A stretch of 32,065 nt of DNA from DATARH01 sp050246595 (lineage in GTDB: Bacteria; Pseudomonadota; Alphaproteobacteria; ATCC43930; CGMCC-115725), in the NCBI GenBank assembly GCA_050246595.1, contig JBFWVT010000053.1, forward strand, positions 1 to 32,065. The letters are read 5' to 3'. This document shows, piece after piece, positions 6,916 through 16,645 of the stretch (positions are counted from its first letter, which is position 1; each line of letters opens with the position of its first letter). A program made the translations under genes and the position numbers. The notes below the pieces were generated by a model, which made no database searches, was not told where the DNA came from, and saw only the letters and a program-made list of their open reading frames with translations.

Positions 6916-9159
6916 GTGCATCACAAGACCTACGAGACGCGGGGCGGCGTCCGCGTGCATCGCGAAACCGCCACGCAGCCCTATAGCCCGGCCGACAGCG
7001 CGCTGGCCGAGCGGCTCGACGAGCGGCGCGGCGTCCTGTTCTCGTCGAGCTTCGAGTTTCCGGGCCGGTACACACGATGGGATATGGGATTTGTCGATCC
7101 GCCGCTGGTCCTGACCTCGCGCGGGCGGGAATTTACGATCGAAGCGCTCAACCAGCGCGGCGCGGTGCTGCTTCCGGCGATCGAACGCCATCTGAGAGCG
7201 CTCGACGCGGTGCGTATCGGGAACAGCGACGCTGGCCGGATCGCGGGCGACATAAGGGACAGCAGCGAGCGGTTTCCCGAGGAGCAGCGCAGCCGCCAGC
7301 CGTCGGTCTTTTCGGTATTGCGCTCGCTCGGAGAGCTGTTCGCCAGTCCGGACGACGAGCACCTCGGGCTGTACGGGGCGTTCGGCTACGATCTGGTCTT
7401 TCAGTTCGAGCCGATGCCGCTGCGGCTGGAGCGGCCCGCGGACCAGCGCGACTTGGTGCTGTATCTGCCCGACGAAATCCTGATCGTCGATCACATGCGG
7501 CAGCAATCGGCGATCCACCGCTACGAGTTCGAGGTTGCCGGGCATTCGACCGCCGGGCTGCCGCGCGCGACCCCGCCGGCCCCGTATCGCGCCGAACCGG
7601 CCCTGCCGTTGCCGCCCGAAAGCGATCACGGGCCGGGCGAATACGCCGCGCTGGTGCGCCGCGCCAAGGAGGCGTTTGTGCGCGGCGATCTGTTCGAGGT
7701 CGTCTGCGGCCAGCTTCTGTCAACCCGCTGCCCCGACCCGCCGAGCCTTGTGTTCCGCCGGCTGCGCCGTGCCAATCCGGCCCCCTACGGCGCGCTGATC
7801 AATCTCGGAGAGGGCGAGTTCCTGGTCTCGGCGTCGCCGGAAATGTATGTGCGCGTCGAGGGTCGGCGGATCGAGACCTGCCCGATCTGCGGCACGATCG
7901 CGCGCGGCCGCGACGCTCTCGAAGACGCCGAGCGCATCCGCGAACTCTTGAACTCGACCAAGGACGAGAGCGAATTGACCATGTGCACCGATGTGGACCG
8001 CAACGACAAGTCGCGGGTCTGCGTGCCGGGCAGCGTCAAGGTCATCGGCCGCCGCCAGATCGAGATCTATTCGCGGCTGATCCATACGGTCGATCACGTC
8101 GAGGGCGAGTTGCGGCCGGAATTCGACGCGCTCGACGGGTTTCTCAGCCATACCTGGGCGGTTACCGTGACCGGCGCGCCGAAACTGTGGGCGATCCGCT
8201 GGATCGAGCAGCAGGAACGCTCGCCGCGACGCTGGTATGGCGGCGCGATCGGACGCATGACCTTTGACGGCAACATGAATACCGGGCTGACCCTGCGCAC
8301 CTTGCGGATGCAGGACGGGGTGGCCGAGATCCGCGCCGGCGCGACCCTGCTCTATGACAGCGACCCCGAGGCCGAAGAGGCGGAATGCCGGCTGAAGGCG
8401 GCGGCGCTGCTATCGGCGATACGCGGCGATGCCGCCCGGCCGCGGGCGGACGGGACGCGCGTGCCGGCGAGCGCGCGGCGGCGGCAGGTGCTGCTGATCG
8501 ACCACGAGGACTCGTTCGTCCACACGCTGGCCGGGTACATCCGCACGACCGGGGCCGAGTGCGCGACCTTGCGCCACGATTTCGCGCGAGAGCGGCTCAA
8601 GGACGGGCTGCGGCCGGAGCTGGTCGTGCTGTCGCCGGGACCGGGCCGTCCCGACGATTTCGCGATGCGCGAGACGCTCGATCTGCTGCTGCGGCGCAAT
8701 ATCCCGATATTCGGCGTGTGTCTCGGGTTGCAGGGCATCGTCGAGTGTTTCGGCGGCGCGCTCGGCGTGCTGGACGTGCCGATGCACGGCAAACCGTCGC
8801 CGGTGCGCCGTCTGCCGAGCCGACTGCTCGGCGGTCTGCCGGAGCGGTTTACGGTCGGCCGCTACCATTCGCTCTACGCCGAGCGCGACCGGCTGCCCCC
8901 GGCGCTGAGCATCGCGGCGGAAACCGAGCAGGACGGGATCATCATGGCGGTCGAGCATCGGAGCCTGCCGATCGCCGCGGTGCAGTTCCATCCCGAATCG
9001 GTGCTGACCGCGCCCGGAGAGATCGGGTTGCCGATCCTGGAAGCGGCGCTGTCGCAGCTCTGCGAACCCGCCGCCGCGGCGGAGCAGGTCGGAGCGCGGG
9101 TCAAGGCGTGCGGGCCGGTTGTGATCGGCGAGAGCTGGAGCGCCCGCGCCCCGGAATGA
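6916..9159 (+). CDS. trpE(G): Fused anthranilate synthase TrpE-TrpG
   Basis: A 747-residue bifunctional enzyme that makes anthranilate from chorismate and glutamine, the first step of tryptophan synthesis. Residues about 1-510 are the TrpE chorismate-binding part, with conserved blocks GTIARGRDALEDAE, LLNSTKDESELTMCTDVDRND and RWYGGAIGRMTFDGNMNTG. Residues about 520-735 are the glutamine amidotransferase, with VLLIDHEDSFVHTL, LSPGPGRP, the nucleophile Cys602 in FGVCLGLQG, and H692/E694 in QFHPES. The start is GTG at 6916, preceded by GGAGG (6906-6910) with a 5-base spacer. The fusion is typical of Rhizobiales and regulation is by the upstream attenuator. The last residues (ARAPE) and the TGA stop fall in a half copy of a mobile palindromic element. 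Confidence 0.97.
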   Translation: MHHKTYETRGGVRVHRETATQPYSPADSALAERLDERRGVLFSSSFEFPGRYTRWDMGFVDPPLVLTSRGREFTIEALNQRGAVLLPAIERHLRALDAVRIGNSDAGRIAGDIRDSSERFPEEQRSRQPSVFSVLRSLGELFASPDDEHLGLYGAFGYDLVFQFEPMPLRLERPADQRDLVLYLPDEILIVDHMRQQSAIHRYEFEVAGHSTAGLPRATPPAPYRAEPALPLPPESDHGPGEYAALVRRAKEAFVRGDLFEVVCGQLLSTRCPDPPSLVFRRLRRANPAPYGALINLGEGEFLVSASPEMYVRVEGRRIETCPICGTIARGRDALEDAERIRELLNSTKDESELTMCTDVDRNDKSRVCVPGSVKVIGRRQIEIYSRLIHTVDHVEGELRPEFDALDGFLSHTWAVTVTGAPKLWAIRWIEQQERSPRRWYGGAIGRMTFDGNMNTGLTLRTLRMQDGVAEIRAGATLLYDSDPEAEEAECRLKAAALLSAIRGDAARPRADGTRVPASARRRQVLLIDHEDSFVHTLAGYIRTTGAECATLRHDFARERLKDGLRPELVVLSPGPGRPDDFAMRETLDLLLRRNIPIFGVCLGLQGIVECFGGALGVLDVPMHGKPSPVRRLPSRLLGGLPERFTVGRYHSLYAERDRLPPALSIAAETEQDGIIMAVEHRSLPIAAVQFHPESVLTAPGEIGLPILEAALSQLCEPAAAAEQVGARVKACGPVVIGESWSARAPE

Positions 9160-9190
9160 CGCGGTTGCAATTCAAGCCGGGATGCTACCC
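9140..9190 (+). repeat. Half copy of the GG-TAGTG element, overlapping the trpE(G) stop
   Basis: The first 21 bp are identical to the right-hand inner arm of the element at 16524-16625 (GCGCCCGCGCCCCGGAATGA), and the similarity continues through GGTTGCAATTCAAGCCG to a degenerate end near 9190. The trpE(G) TGA is the TGA of GGAATGAC in this arm. No left half is present upstream, so the element is truncated at the coding sequence. Confidence 0.8.
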
Positions 9191-9215
9191 CGGCCGAAAT
9201 GACTTGCGGAAGCGC

Positions 9216-10433
9216 CTATGCATCGGGGAGCGTCATCTCAACATTGCCGACAAACAATGAAAGGGTTCGGCGGTCCGAGCTTTCGCTGCCGATCTCGGCC
9301 GGGACATCCGGATCGCCGGCGGCAATCGTCAACGAGATTTCGCCGTTCACGCCGAAATCACGCACACCGAATTCCAGGACGGCGTCGCCGTCGATGTCGC
9401 GTTGCACGCCGTCGCCGCCGCTTGTGGCGATCTTTACCGTGCGTGCCTTGCGTCCCCCGTGCAGAAAGGGGTGTACCGACAATGACAGGTGCACCGGATT
9501 GCCGCGTTCGACAATCTCTTTCGGGAAACGAATTCTGGCGGCTGCGCCGGAAGCGGTAATCCAGGTTCCTTGCGGCACCGGTGTCGCCCACCCGTCAAGC
9601 CGTTCCACGTTCAGCTCTCCGCCATCAGGGTTGCGGCCGAAGGATGCGGCCCATCGGGTACGGCGGAGGTTTTTGTCAAACAGGCGACGCGCGTCGCGCA
9701 TCGTAAAGCTGACGGCGGACTTGCCGTGTATCTGCACCAGCTTCATGTCGGCGTAGAACTCGCGCATGGTCCCGCCGAACAGGTCGAGATAGGCGTCGTG
9801 ATCCTCCGCCCTGACGAGAAACAGCTTATTGTCCCCGTAGGCGACCGCGCAGATGTCCTGGCGTGCATCAAGAAGATGATGGACCCCTTCCTGCACGCCC
9901 GGCCAGTGGGGATTGTAGAAATCATCGACGATGACGACCCCTTTGGGCCGCAAGACGCCGAACGCAACCTCGATGTCGTTGATTGTGTGCCCTCTGGTGT
10001 GCGAACCATCGACGCTGAACAGCCTGAAGCTTCTGTTGACCGACGCGGCCGGCGGGCAGTCCGGTTTCAGCAGGTCGCGTCCCGCGAGACGCAGACTGTC
10101 GATGGCATGGACGACGAGCTTGCGGCGGCGGCCGTCGAATTTATCGAAATTGGCGATGAACCGCGCGTAATTCCCCTCGCCCGAGTGATCGACATTCAGT
10201 TCCTGATTGTCGAAAACATCGATGGCCACCGCTTTTTCGGCGTCGTCGCCGAGCAGCGACAAAAGAATAAAATACCTGCCGTGGTGAATACCGATCTCGG
10301 CGGTGTCGCCGGCCAGCCCCTGCGCCTTCTGCCACCGGGAGACGAGATACGTGGCCCAGGCGGCCCCGTCCATCAGCCATCCCGCAACCCGCTCGTGTCC
10401 CCTGGAAAACAGATAATCCGACAGAGAAGCCAC
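9216..10433 (-). CDS. Class I SAM-dependent methyltransferase with C-terminal beta domain
   Basis: A 405-residue protein. The N-terminal half (about residues 15-240) looks like a Rossmann methyltransferase of the Methyltransf_24 type. AEIGIHHGRYFILLSLL is the SAM-binding loop, AIDVFDN the acidic strand end, LFSVDGSHTRGHTINDIE a conserved D/H block, and GVVIVDDFYNPHWPGVQ the motif IV region. The C-terminal part (about 260-405) is a beta-rich segment of unknown family. GTG at 10433 was chosen because AGGAG lies 6 bases upstream; a TTG 30 bp further up is the alternative. It lies 51 bp after the polA stop on the same strand and is probably cotranscribed. Such enzymes are often linked to glycan or polysaccharide decoration, but no glycan genes are near. 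The substrate is unknown. Confidence 0.75.
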   Translation of the reverse strand: MASLSDYLFSRGHERVAGWLMDGAAWATYLVSRWQKAQGLAGDTAEIGIHHGRYFILLSLLGDDAEKAVAIDVFDNQELNVDHSGEGNYARFIANFDKFDGRRRKLVVHAIDSLRLAGRDLLKPDCPPAASVNRSFRLFSVDGSHTRGHTINDIEVAFGVLRPKGVVIVDDFYNPHWPGVQEGVHHLLDARQDICAVAYGDNKLFLVRAEDHDAYLDLFGGTMREFYADMKLVQIHGKSAVSFTMRDARRLFDKNLRRTRWAASFGRNPDGGELNVERLDGWATPVPQGTWITASGAAARIRFPKEIVERGNPVHLSLSVHPFLHGGRKARTVKIATSGGDGVQRDIDGDAVLEFGVRDFGVNGEISLTIAAGDPDVPAEIGSESSDRRTLSLFVGNVEMTLPDA

Positions 10434-10484
10434 GCCGATCTCCTGTGTGAGCGCCGCGATCAAACCCGCGTCGGCGGCCGGGCG

Positions 10485-13382
10485 CTAATGCGCCTGGTCC
10501 CAGCTCGCCGCCCAGCCGGTTTCGACGACCAGCGGCACCGACAATTCGCAGATCGGCCCGCAGGCGCCCTCCATGACCCGTCCGACGAGACGCGCGGTGT
10601 CCTCGACCTCGGCTTCCGGCGTCTCGAACAGCAATTCGTCATGTACCTGCAACAGCATGCGCGCCCGTAGCCCGGCACCCGCGAGCGCCGCCGGCAGGCG
10701 GCCCATCGCGCGCTTGATGATGTCGGCGGCGGAGCCCTGCAACGGCGCGTTGATCGCCTGCCGCTCGGCCCCGGCGCGGCGCGCCGGGTTGGCCTCGCGG
10801 ATGCCGGGGATAAAGCATTTGCGGCCAAAGATCGTCTCGACATAGCCGGCCCGCCGCGCCTCGGTCTTGATCCGCTCCATATAGGCGCGGATGCCGGGGA
10901 AACGGTCGAGATAGGCGCGGATATACTCGGCCGCCTCGTGTTGCGGCACGCCGATCTGGTTGCCGAGACCAAACGCGCTGATGCCGTAGAGGATGCCGAA
11001 ATTGATCGCCTTGGCGCGCCTTCGGGTCAGCGGGTCCATACCCGCGATCGGCACGCCGAACACCTCGCTGGCGGTCAGCGCGTGAATATCGATGCCCTCG
11101 TGAAAGGCGCGCTTCAATTCGGCGATGTCGGCGACATGCGCCGCCAGACGCAATTCGATCTGGCTGTAATCGGCCGAGAGCAGCAGATGACCGGGTTCGG
11201 CGACAAAGGCGCGGCGGATTTTTCTCCCTTCCTCGGTGCGGATCGGGATGTTCTGGATGTTCGGCTCGGACGAGGACAGCCGCCCGGTCACCGTCGCGGC
11301 CAGCGCGAACGAGGTATGCACCCGGCCGGTCTCGCCGTCGATGCTCTCGTCGAGCGCGTCGGTATAGGTCGATTTGAGCTTGGTCAGCTGCCGCCATTCG
11401 AGCACCTGGGCCGGCACCGGATGCAGCGGCATCAAGGTCTCCAGGATCGAGGCGTCGGTGCCGTAGGCGCCGGTTTTCCCCTTTCTGCCGCCGGGCAGTT
11501 GCAGCTTCTCGAACAGCACGTCGCCCAATTGCTTGGTCGAGCCGATGTTGAATTCGTGCCCGACATCGCGCCAGATCGACTGCTCGATCTCGGCGATGCG
11601 GCGCGCGAAATCGCGCGACAATTCGGCCAGCGCGTCGCGATCGACCTTGACCCCGGCGTTCTCCATCGCCGCGACCGCCGGCACCAGCGGCCGCTCGATC
11701 GTCTCGTAAAACGCGGTCATGCGCTCGCGCAGCAGCCGCGCCTTGAGCAGCCCGTGCAGACGCAGCGCCGCGTCGGCGCGCTCGCAGGCGAAATCGCGGC
11801 CCCGCGCGGTCGCGACCTCGGCGAAGCAGATCGCGTTGCGCCCGGTGCCGAGGATCTCCTTGGCTGGGGTCAGGTCGTGCGACAAGGCGCGTCTGGTCAG
11901 CGCCTCGACCGTGTGCTCGACCGGCCCGCCGTCGAGCACGTAGGACATCAGCATCGTGCAGTCATACGGCGCGACCGCGATGCCGTGGCGCAGCAGCAGA
12001 TGCGCCATGCTCTTCATGTCATGGCCGATCTTGAGCACGCCGGGGTTTTCGAGCAGCGGTTTCAAGCGGGCGAGCGCTTCCTGAGAGGACAGAGGCGCCG
12101 CGTTGCCCCCACCCTGACCCTCCCCCGCTTGCGGGGGAGGGGAATCCAGCAGCCCCGCTTCTTCGCTCTCCTTCGGCGTGCGATGCCCGAGCGGCACATA
12201 GGCTGCCAGCCCCGGCCCGACCGCCAGCGCGAGACCGCAGAATTCCGGCCGGCGACCAGGCAGCGCGCTCGGTGCCGCCCAGATCGCCACCGCGCCCTCC
12301 CGCACCGCCGCGTCGATCCAATGGTCGAGACCCGCCGCCGTATCGACAACCGCATAGGTCGGCTCGGCCGGGAACGGCGCGATCTCAGGGATGACCGGCT
12401 CGCTCGGCCCGGCGGTCGCGGTCGGCGGCGCGACCGACAGACGCCGCTCGATGCGCGATTTCAGCGCGCGCAGCTCCATTTCGTCGAGAAACGGAAACAG
12501 CTTGTCGGGGTCATACGGTTTGACCCGCAGCGCCGACAGCGGACACGGCAGCGGTACGTCGTCGTCGAGCTTGACCAGTTCCTTTGACAGCCGCGCCTGC
12601 GCCTCGTTGTCGATCAGCGCCTGGCGGCGTTTCGGCTGCTTGATCTCGTGCGCGCGCGCCAGCAGGTTTTCGAGATCGCCATAGGTATTGATAAGCTCGG
12701 AAGCGGTCTTGACGCCGATCCCCGGCACCCCCGGCACATTGTCGGTGCTGTCGCCGCACAGCGCCTGCACCTCGACGACCTTGTCCGGGCCGACCCCGAA
12801 TTTCTCCCGCACCTCCGCTTCGCCGATCGGCCGGTCGGTCATCGGATCGCGCATCGCGACCGTTCCGTCATGGACGAGCTGCATCAAATCCTTGTCGGAG
12901 GACAGGATCGTCACCCTGGCGCCGGAAGCGACCGCGTGGCGCGCATAGGTCGCGATCAGATCGTCGGCCTCGAAATTGTCCAACTCGATCCGGCAGACGC
13001 CGAACGCGTCGGCCGCCTGCCGCACATGCTCGCATTGCGGGACGAGATCGTCGGGCGTCTCGCGGCGGTTCGCCTTGTACTGGTCATAGAGATCGTTGCG
13101 GAAACTGTGACCCGACGCGTCGAGAATCACCGCGACGTGATCGGCGTCGCTCTCGCGCAGATATTTGTCGAGCATATTGCTGAAGATCGTCACGACCTCG
13201 GTCGGGACGCCGTCCGACTTCCGCTGAAAGCGCTCGGCCTTCGCGTCGCGCGCCCGCGCGAAATAGGCCCGGAAGATGAACCCGGACCCGTCGATCAGCA
13301 GCACATGACGCGGCACGGCCGATTGCGCCGCATCCGCGGGGACCGGGCGCTCGGCGAGCGCGGTTGCGGAAACGTCATTCAT
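10485..13382 (-). CDS. polA: DNA polymerase I, apparently without proofreading residues
   Basis: A 965-residue family A polymerase for Okazaki fragment processing and repair. The 5'-3' nuclease is at residues about 25-310 (VLLIDGSGFIFRAYFAR, DNFEADDLIATYAR, CGDSTDNVPGVPGIGVKTA). Polymerase motifs are intact: A is DYSQIELRLAAHVA, B is RRRAKAINFGILYGISAFG and C is LQVHDELLFE. The middle DnaQ-like domain is present but degenerate. The ExoI site reads AIWAAPSA (about 364-372) instead of FDTET, ExoII reads GHDMKSM (about 451) instead of GQNLKYD, and ExoIII reads FACER (about 529) instead of YAAED. All the acidic metal ligands are therefore missing. A palindromic repeat is inserted in frame at about residues 408-426. 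The ATG lies inside the 3' end of the zf-CHCC gene, indicating coupling. Confidence 0.96.
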   Translation of the reverse strand: MNDVSATALAERPVPADAAQSAVPRHVLLIDGSGFIFRAYFARARDAKAERFQRKSDGVPTEVVTIFSNMLDKYLRESDADHVAVILDASGHSFRNDLYDQYKANRRETPDDLVPQCEHVRQAADAFGVCRIELDNFEADDLIATYARHAVASGARVTILSSDKDLMQLVHDGTVAMRDPMTDRPIGEAEVREKFGVGPDKVVEVQALCGDSTDNVPGVPGIGVKTASELINTYGDLENLLARAHEIKQPKRRQALIDNEAQARLSKELVKLDDDVPLPCPLSALRVKPYDPDKLFPFLDEMELRALKSRIERRLSVAPPTATAGPSEPVIPEIAPFPAEPTYAVVDTAAGLDHWIDAAVREGAVAIWAAPSALPGRRPEFCGLALAVGPGLAAYVPLGHRTPKESEEAGLLDSPPPQAGEGQGGGNAAPLSSQEALARLKPLLENPGVLKIGHDMKSMAHLLLRHGIAVAPYDCTMLMSYVLDGGPVEHTVEALTRRALSHDLTPAKEILGTGRNAICFAEVATARGRDFACERADAALRLHGLLKARLLRERMTAFYETIERPLVPAVAAMENAGVKVDRDALAELSRDFARRIAEIEQSIWRDVGHEFNIGSTKQLGDVLFEKLQLPGGRKGKTGAYGTDASILETLMPLHPVPAQVLEWRQLTKLKSTYTDALDESIDGETGRVHTSFALAATVTGRLSSSEPNIQNIPIRTEEGRKIRRAFVAEPGHLLLSADYSQIELRLAAHVADIAELKRAFHEGIDIHALTASEVFGVPIAGMDPLTRRRAKAINFGILYGISAFGLGNQIGVPQHEAAEYIRAYLDRFPGIRAYMERIKTEARRAGYVETIFGRKCFIPGIREANPARRAGAERQAINAPLQGSAADIIKRAMGRLPAALAGAGLRARMLLQVHDELLFETPEAEVEDTARLVGRVMEGACGPICELSVPLVVETGWAASWDQAH
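12118..12141. repeat. Palindromic repeat inside polA
   Basis: A perfect hairpin, CCCTCCCCCGC-TT-GCGGGGGAGGG. It is embedded in a longer segment (about 12100-12155) read in the polA frame as a Pro/Gly-rich loop (SPPPQAGEGQGGG). The same kind of translated palindrome is common in intergenic DNA of Rhizobiales genomes. It is in frame and falls in the degenerate 3'-5' exonuclease domain, where an extra loop is likely tolerated. Confidence 0.85.
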
Positions 13383-13674
13383 TGCCGCCTCCCGCCGCGG
13401 CGCCGACCTGGCGCGGCGCCGGGCTTTCGCTCTGATGCTCGCCTCCCGGACGGTGCGCCGATTGCGTCACGACCCCGACCTCCCCGGCGACCCCGCCCGA
13501 TTGCGCGACCGCTCGGTTGACATAGCGGCGCGAGCAGTACGGACACTCGATCCAACCCGCTGGCGCCAGGTTCAGATAGACGCGAGGATGGCCGAGCGAC
13601 CCGCCCCCGCCATTGCAGGCCGCCACCATCTCGCCGATCTCGATCGTCTCGAAAGGGGTCATCGTCTTGCCCAA
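13375..13674 (-). CDS. Zinc-finger (zf-CHCC) domain protein
   Basis: A 99-residue protein whose first 54 residues match the zf-CHCC family (related to the NDUFS6/13-kDa accessory subunit of complex I). The zinc ligands are visible as C20, H29 (GHPRVYLNL), C44 and C47 (ECPYCSRRYV). The C-terminal 45 residues are low complexity (Gly, Ala, Ser, Pro), longer than usual for the roughly 65-80 residue family. Two Met codons could start it (residues 1 and 5); the first is annotated. Its stop lies 8 bp inside polA, so the two are probably translated together. The role in bacteria is unclear. Confidence 0.82.
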   Translation of the reverse strand: MGKTMTPFETIEIGEMVAACNGGGGSLGHPRVYLNLAPAGWIECPYCSRRYVNRAVAQSGGVAGEVGVVTQSAHRPGGEHQSESPAPRQVGAAAGGGNE

Positions 13675-13789
13675 GGAGGTCTTGTCAGTGGCAACAGACT
13701 GCGCTCGGCCGCCAGCGTCCCGGTTTATCCCGGCTGCGCCGGACAGACAACAGACAGACGACAGATGGGGGCGAACCCGGCCAAATGCC

Positions 13790-13973
13790 GATAGTGGGTC
13801 AGTCTGGATTGTAACACCGTCATTCCGGGGCGCGGGCGTAGCCCGCGAACCCGGAAGCCAGGAACACAGGCCACGAAACCTTGAGAAAGCCGGTGTTCAT
13901 GGATTCCGGGTCTGCCCTTCGGGCCGTCCCGGAATGACGGTGCTGTCTGTTACATTCAAACTGACCCATTACC
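13790..13973. mobile_element. MITE-like inverted-repeat element, 184 bp, with 8-bp target duplication
   Basis: The left end GATAGTGGGTCAG and the inverse of the right end GGTAATGGGTCAG are imperfect terminal repeats. Inner arms carry CCGTCATTCCGGG and its inverse CCCGGAATGACGG. An 8-bp direct repeat CAAATGCC flanks it (13782-13789 and 13974-13981), the mark of transposition. It has no reading frame of its own. It lies between the zf-CHCC gene and the alpha/beta hydrolase gene, both of which start away from it. It closely resembles the element at 29300-29484 inside as well as at the ends. Confidence 0.85.
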
Positions 13974-14049
13974 CAAATGCCGGTCATATTGACCCGCGCC
14001 GATGATCGATGTTAGGGCTGGCGACGCTCGGGCCGGGTGCGAAAAGGCA

Positions 14050-15210
14050 ATGAGTCGAATTCCGTCCCCCGGCCGCCGCATTGCTGCATCGTTCTGCCGT
14101 CTCGCACTGCTCGCGCCGCTGCTGCTGTCACCGACATCGTGCGGACCGGCGGCAGAGGCGGAGATGCAGCCGACCGCCGCCCCTGCCGGCCCTCGCGACC
14201 GGGCGGTCGCGCCGCACTTTACCGAGCGCGAGTTTGTCGCCCCGGACGGCGCGCGTCTGCCATTGCGGAAATGGCTGCCGCAGGGACCGGTCAAGGCGGC
14301 GATCCTGGCGCTGCACGGGTTCAACGACTACGGCAGAGCCTTTGAGATCCCGGCAACAACCTGGGCGGCACGCGGCATTGCGACCTATGCCTACGACCAG
14401 CGCGGGTTCGGCGGCGCTCCGGACCCCGGCTCCTGGGCCGGCGAGGGGCGTCTGGCGGTCGATGCGATCGCCGCGCTTCGCGTGCTGCGCCATGCCTATC
14501 CCGGCCGGCCGGTCTATCTGCTCGGCGAAAGCATGGGCGGCGCGGTCGCCATTCTGGCGGCGACCGGAACGATGCGCGGGGTCGCCGCCGGCCCGCAAGG
14601 CCTGCCGCGGGCCGCGGCGGACGGGGTCATTCTCAGCGCTCCGGCGGTGTGGGGCCGCGCGACGATGGACCTGCTGCCAAAGGCGGCGCTGTTTGTCGCG
14701 GTGCGGTTCTTCCCGGAAACGGTGCTGACCGGGCGCGGTCTCGGGAAACGGATCTCCGACAATGACGCGGTGCTGCGGCAGATGGCGCGCGATCCGCTGG
14801 TCATCAAAGGGACGCGGGTCGATGCGGTGTACGGTCTTGTCGATCTGATGGATTCGGCGCTTGAAGCGGCGCCGGCGCTCGACGTGCCGCTGCTGCTGAT
14901 GTACGGCGCGCGCGACGAGGTCGTGCCGCGCCGGCCGATTGCCGAGTTCGTCGCGCATCTGCCGGCCGCGCCGCGTCACCAGCGCCGTCTTGCCTATTAC
15001 CCGGCGGGATATCACCTGCTGCTGCGCGATCTCGGCGGCGGCAGCGTCGCGAACGACATCGCGAGCTGGATCGCCGACCGGCGGGCGCCGCTGCCGTCAA
15101 AGGCCGATACCGACGCCGCGGCGCCGGAATGGCCGCCGGTGTCGGAGCGCGGAGCCGACGCCTCGCCGGCTCCGGCGACGCCAAAAACAGCGGGCGACCC
15201 GCGCGGGTGA
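14050..15210 (+). CDS. Alpha/beta hydrolase (lysophospholipase/monoacylglycerol-lipase type)
   Basis: A 386-residue serine hydrolase of the Hydrolase_4 group. HGFNDYG after strand 3 forms the oxyanion region, the nucleophile is Ser161 in LLGESMGGA, the acid is probably the Asp of MYGARDEVVP, and the His is in YYPAGYHLLLRD. The N-terminus has a signal-like hydrophobic stretch ending in SPTSC31, so it may be exported and possibly a lipoprotein, although the lipobox is not ideal. The tail of about 40 residues is Ala/Pro-rich. ATG at 14050 (MSRIPSPGRR) places the signal at the N-terminus; an in-frame ATG at 14002 is the alternative. It stands alone on this strand, starting 77 bp after the MITE. 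Likely substrates are lipids or esters, not defined by the sequence. Confidence 0.85.
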   Translation: MSRIPSPGRRIAASFCRLALLAPLLLSPTSCGPAAEAEMQPTAAPAGPRDRAVAPHFTEREFVAPDGARLPLRKWLPQGPVKAAILALHGFNDYGRAFEIPATTWAARGIATYAYDQRGFGGAPDPGSWAGEGRLAVDAIAALRVLRHAYPGRPVYLLGESMGGAVAILAATGTMRGVAAGPQGLPRAAADGVILSAPAVWGRATMDLLPKAALFVAVRFFPETVLTGRGLGKRISDNDAVLRQMARDPLVIKGTRVDAVYGLVDLMDSALEAAPALDVPLLLMYGARDEVVPRRPIAEFVAHLPAAPRHQRRLAYYPAGYHLLLRDLGGGSVANDIASWIADRRAPLPSKADTDAAAPEWPPVSERGADASPAPATPKTAGDPRG

Positions 15211-15309
15211 AGCGCTTGCGATCCCCCGCACCGGACGGCCCGATGCGACGGGCGGCGGCGGCTCTTGCGCCGGCGCCCGCGAGCGGGTAATCAGCTTAAG
15301 CCGCGACAG

Positions 15310-16283
<974 letters not shown>

Positions 16284-16523
16284 GGACTGTTCCTGTTCCC
16301 GCAACTGGAGTGCCGCCCCCCTGTATTGGCAATATTCTGCCGCGCCCGCCCCAAACGCATATACCGAACAAAACAGGATGGGTGAAGCTTTCTGTTCAAG
16401 AATTGATTCATGTTATGAGAAGACGGCAGGCGGTACAGCCGATCGATGTTCCGGTTTGCTCGCAGACAACCATTTGTTGTGCTGTACCCTGCCTCGAATC
16501 GTGCAACGGAAGCCGGATACGAT

Positions 16524-16625
16524 GGGCAGTGACTCGGTTTGGACCGTAAGATTGTCATTCCGGGCTCGCGGGCTGCGCCCGCGCCCCGGAATGACAAGGT
16601 TGCAGTTCAAACCGAGTCACTGCCC
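16524..16625. mobile_element. MITE-like inverted-repeat element, short form (102 bp)
   Basis: Terminal repeats GGGCAGTGACTCGGTTTG and its inverse (CAAACCGAGTCACTGCCC) are perfectly matched. The inner arms TTGTCATTCCGGG and the inverse CCGGAATGACAA flank a central palindrome CGCGGGC-TGC-GCCCGCG. It has no coding potential and no clear target duplication. Read as protein it yields the spurious VIPGSRAAPAPRNDK type of frame. Confidence 0.85.
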
Positions 16626-16645
16626 ACTATCTGCGCGGCATATGT

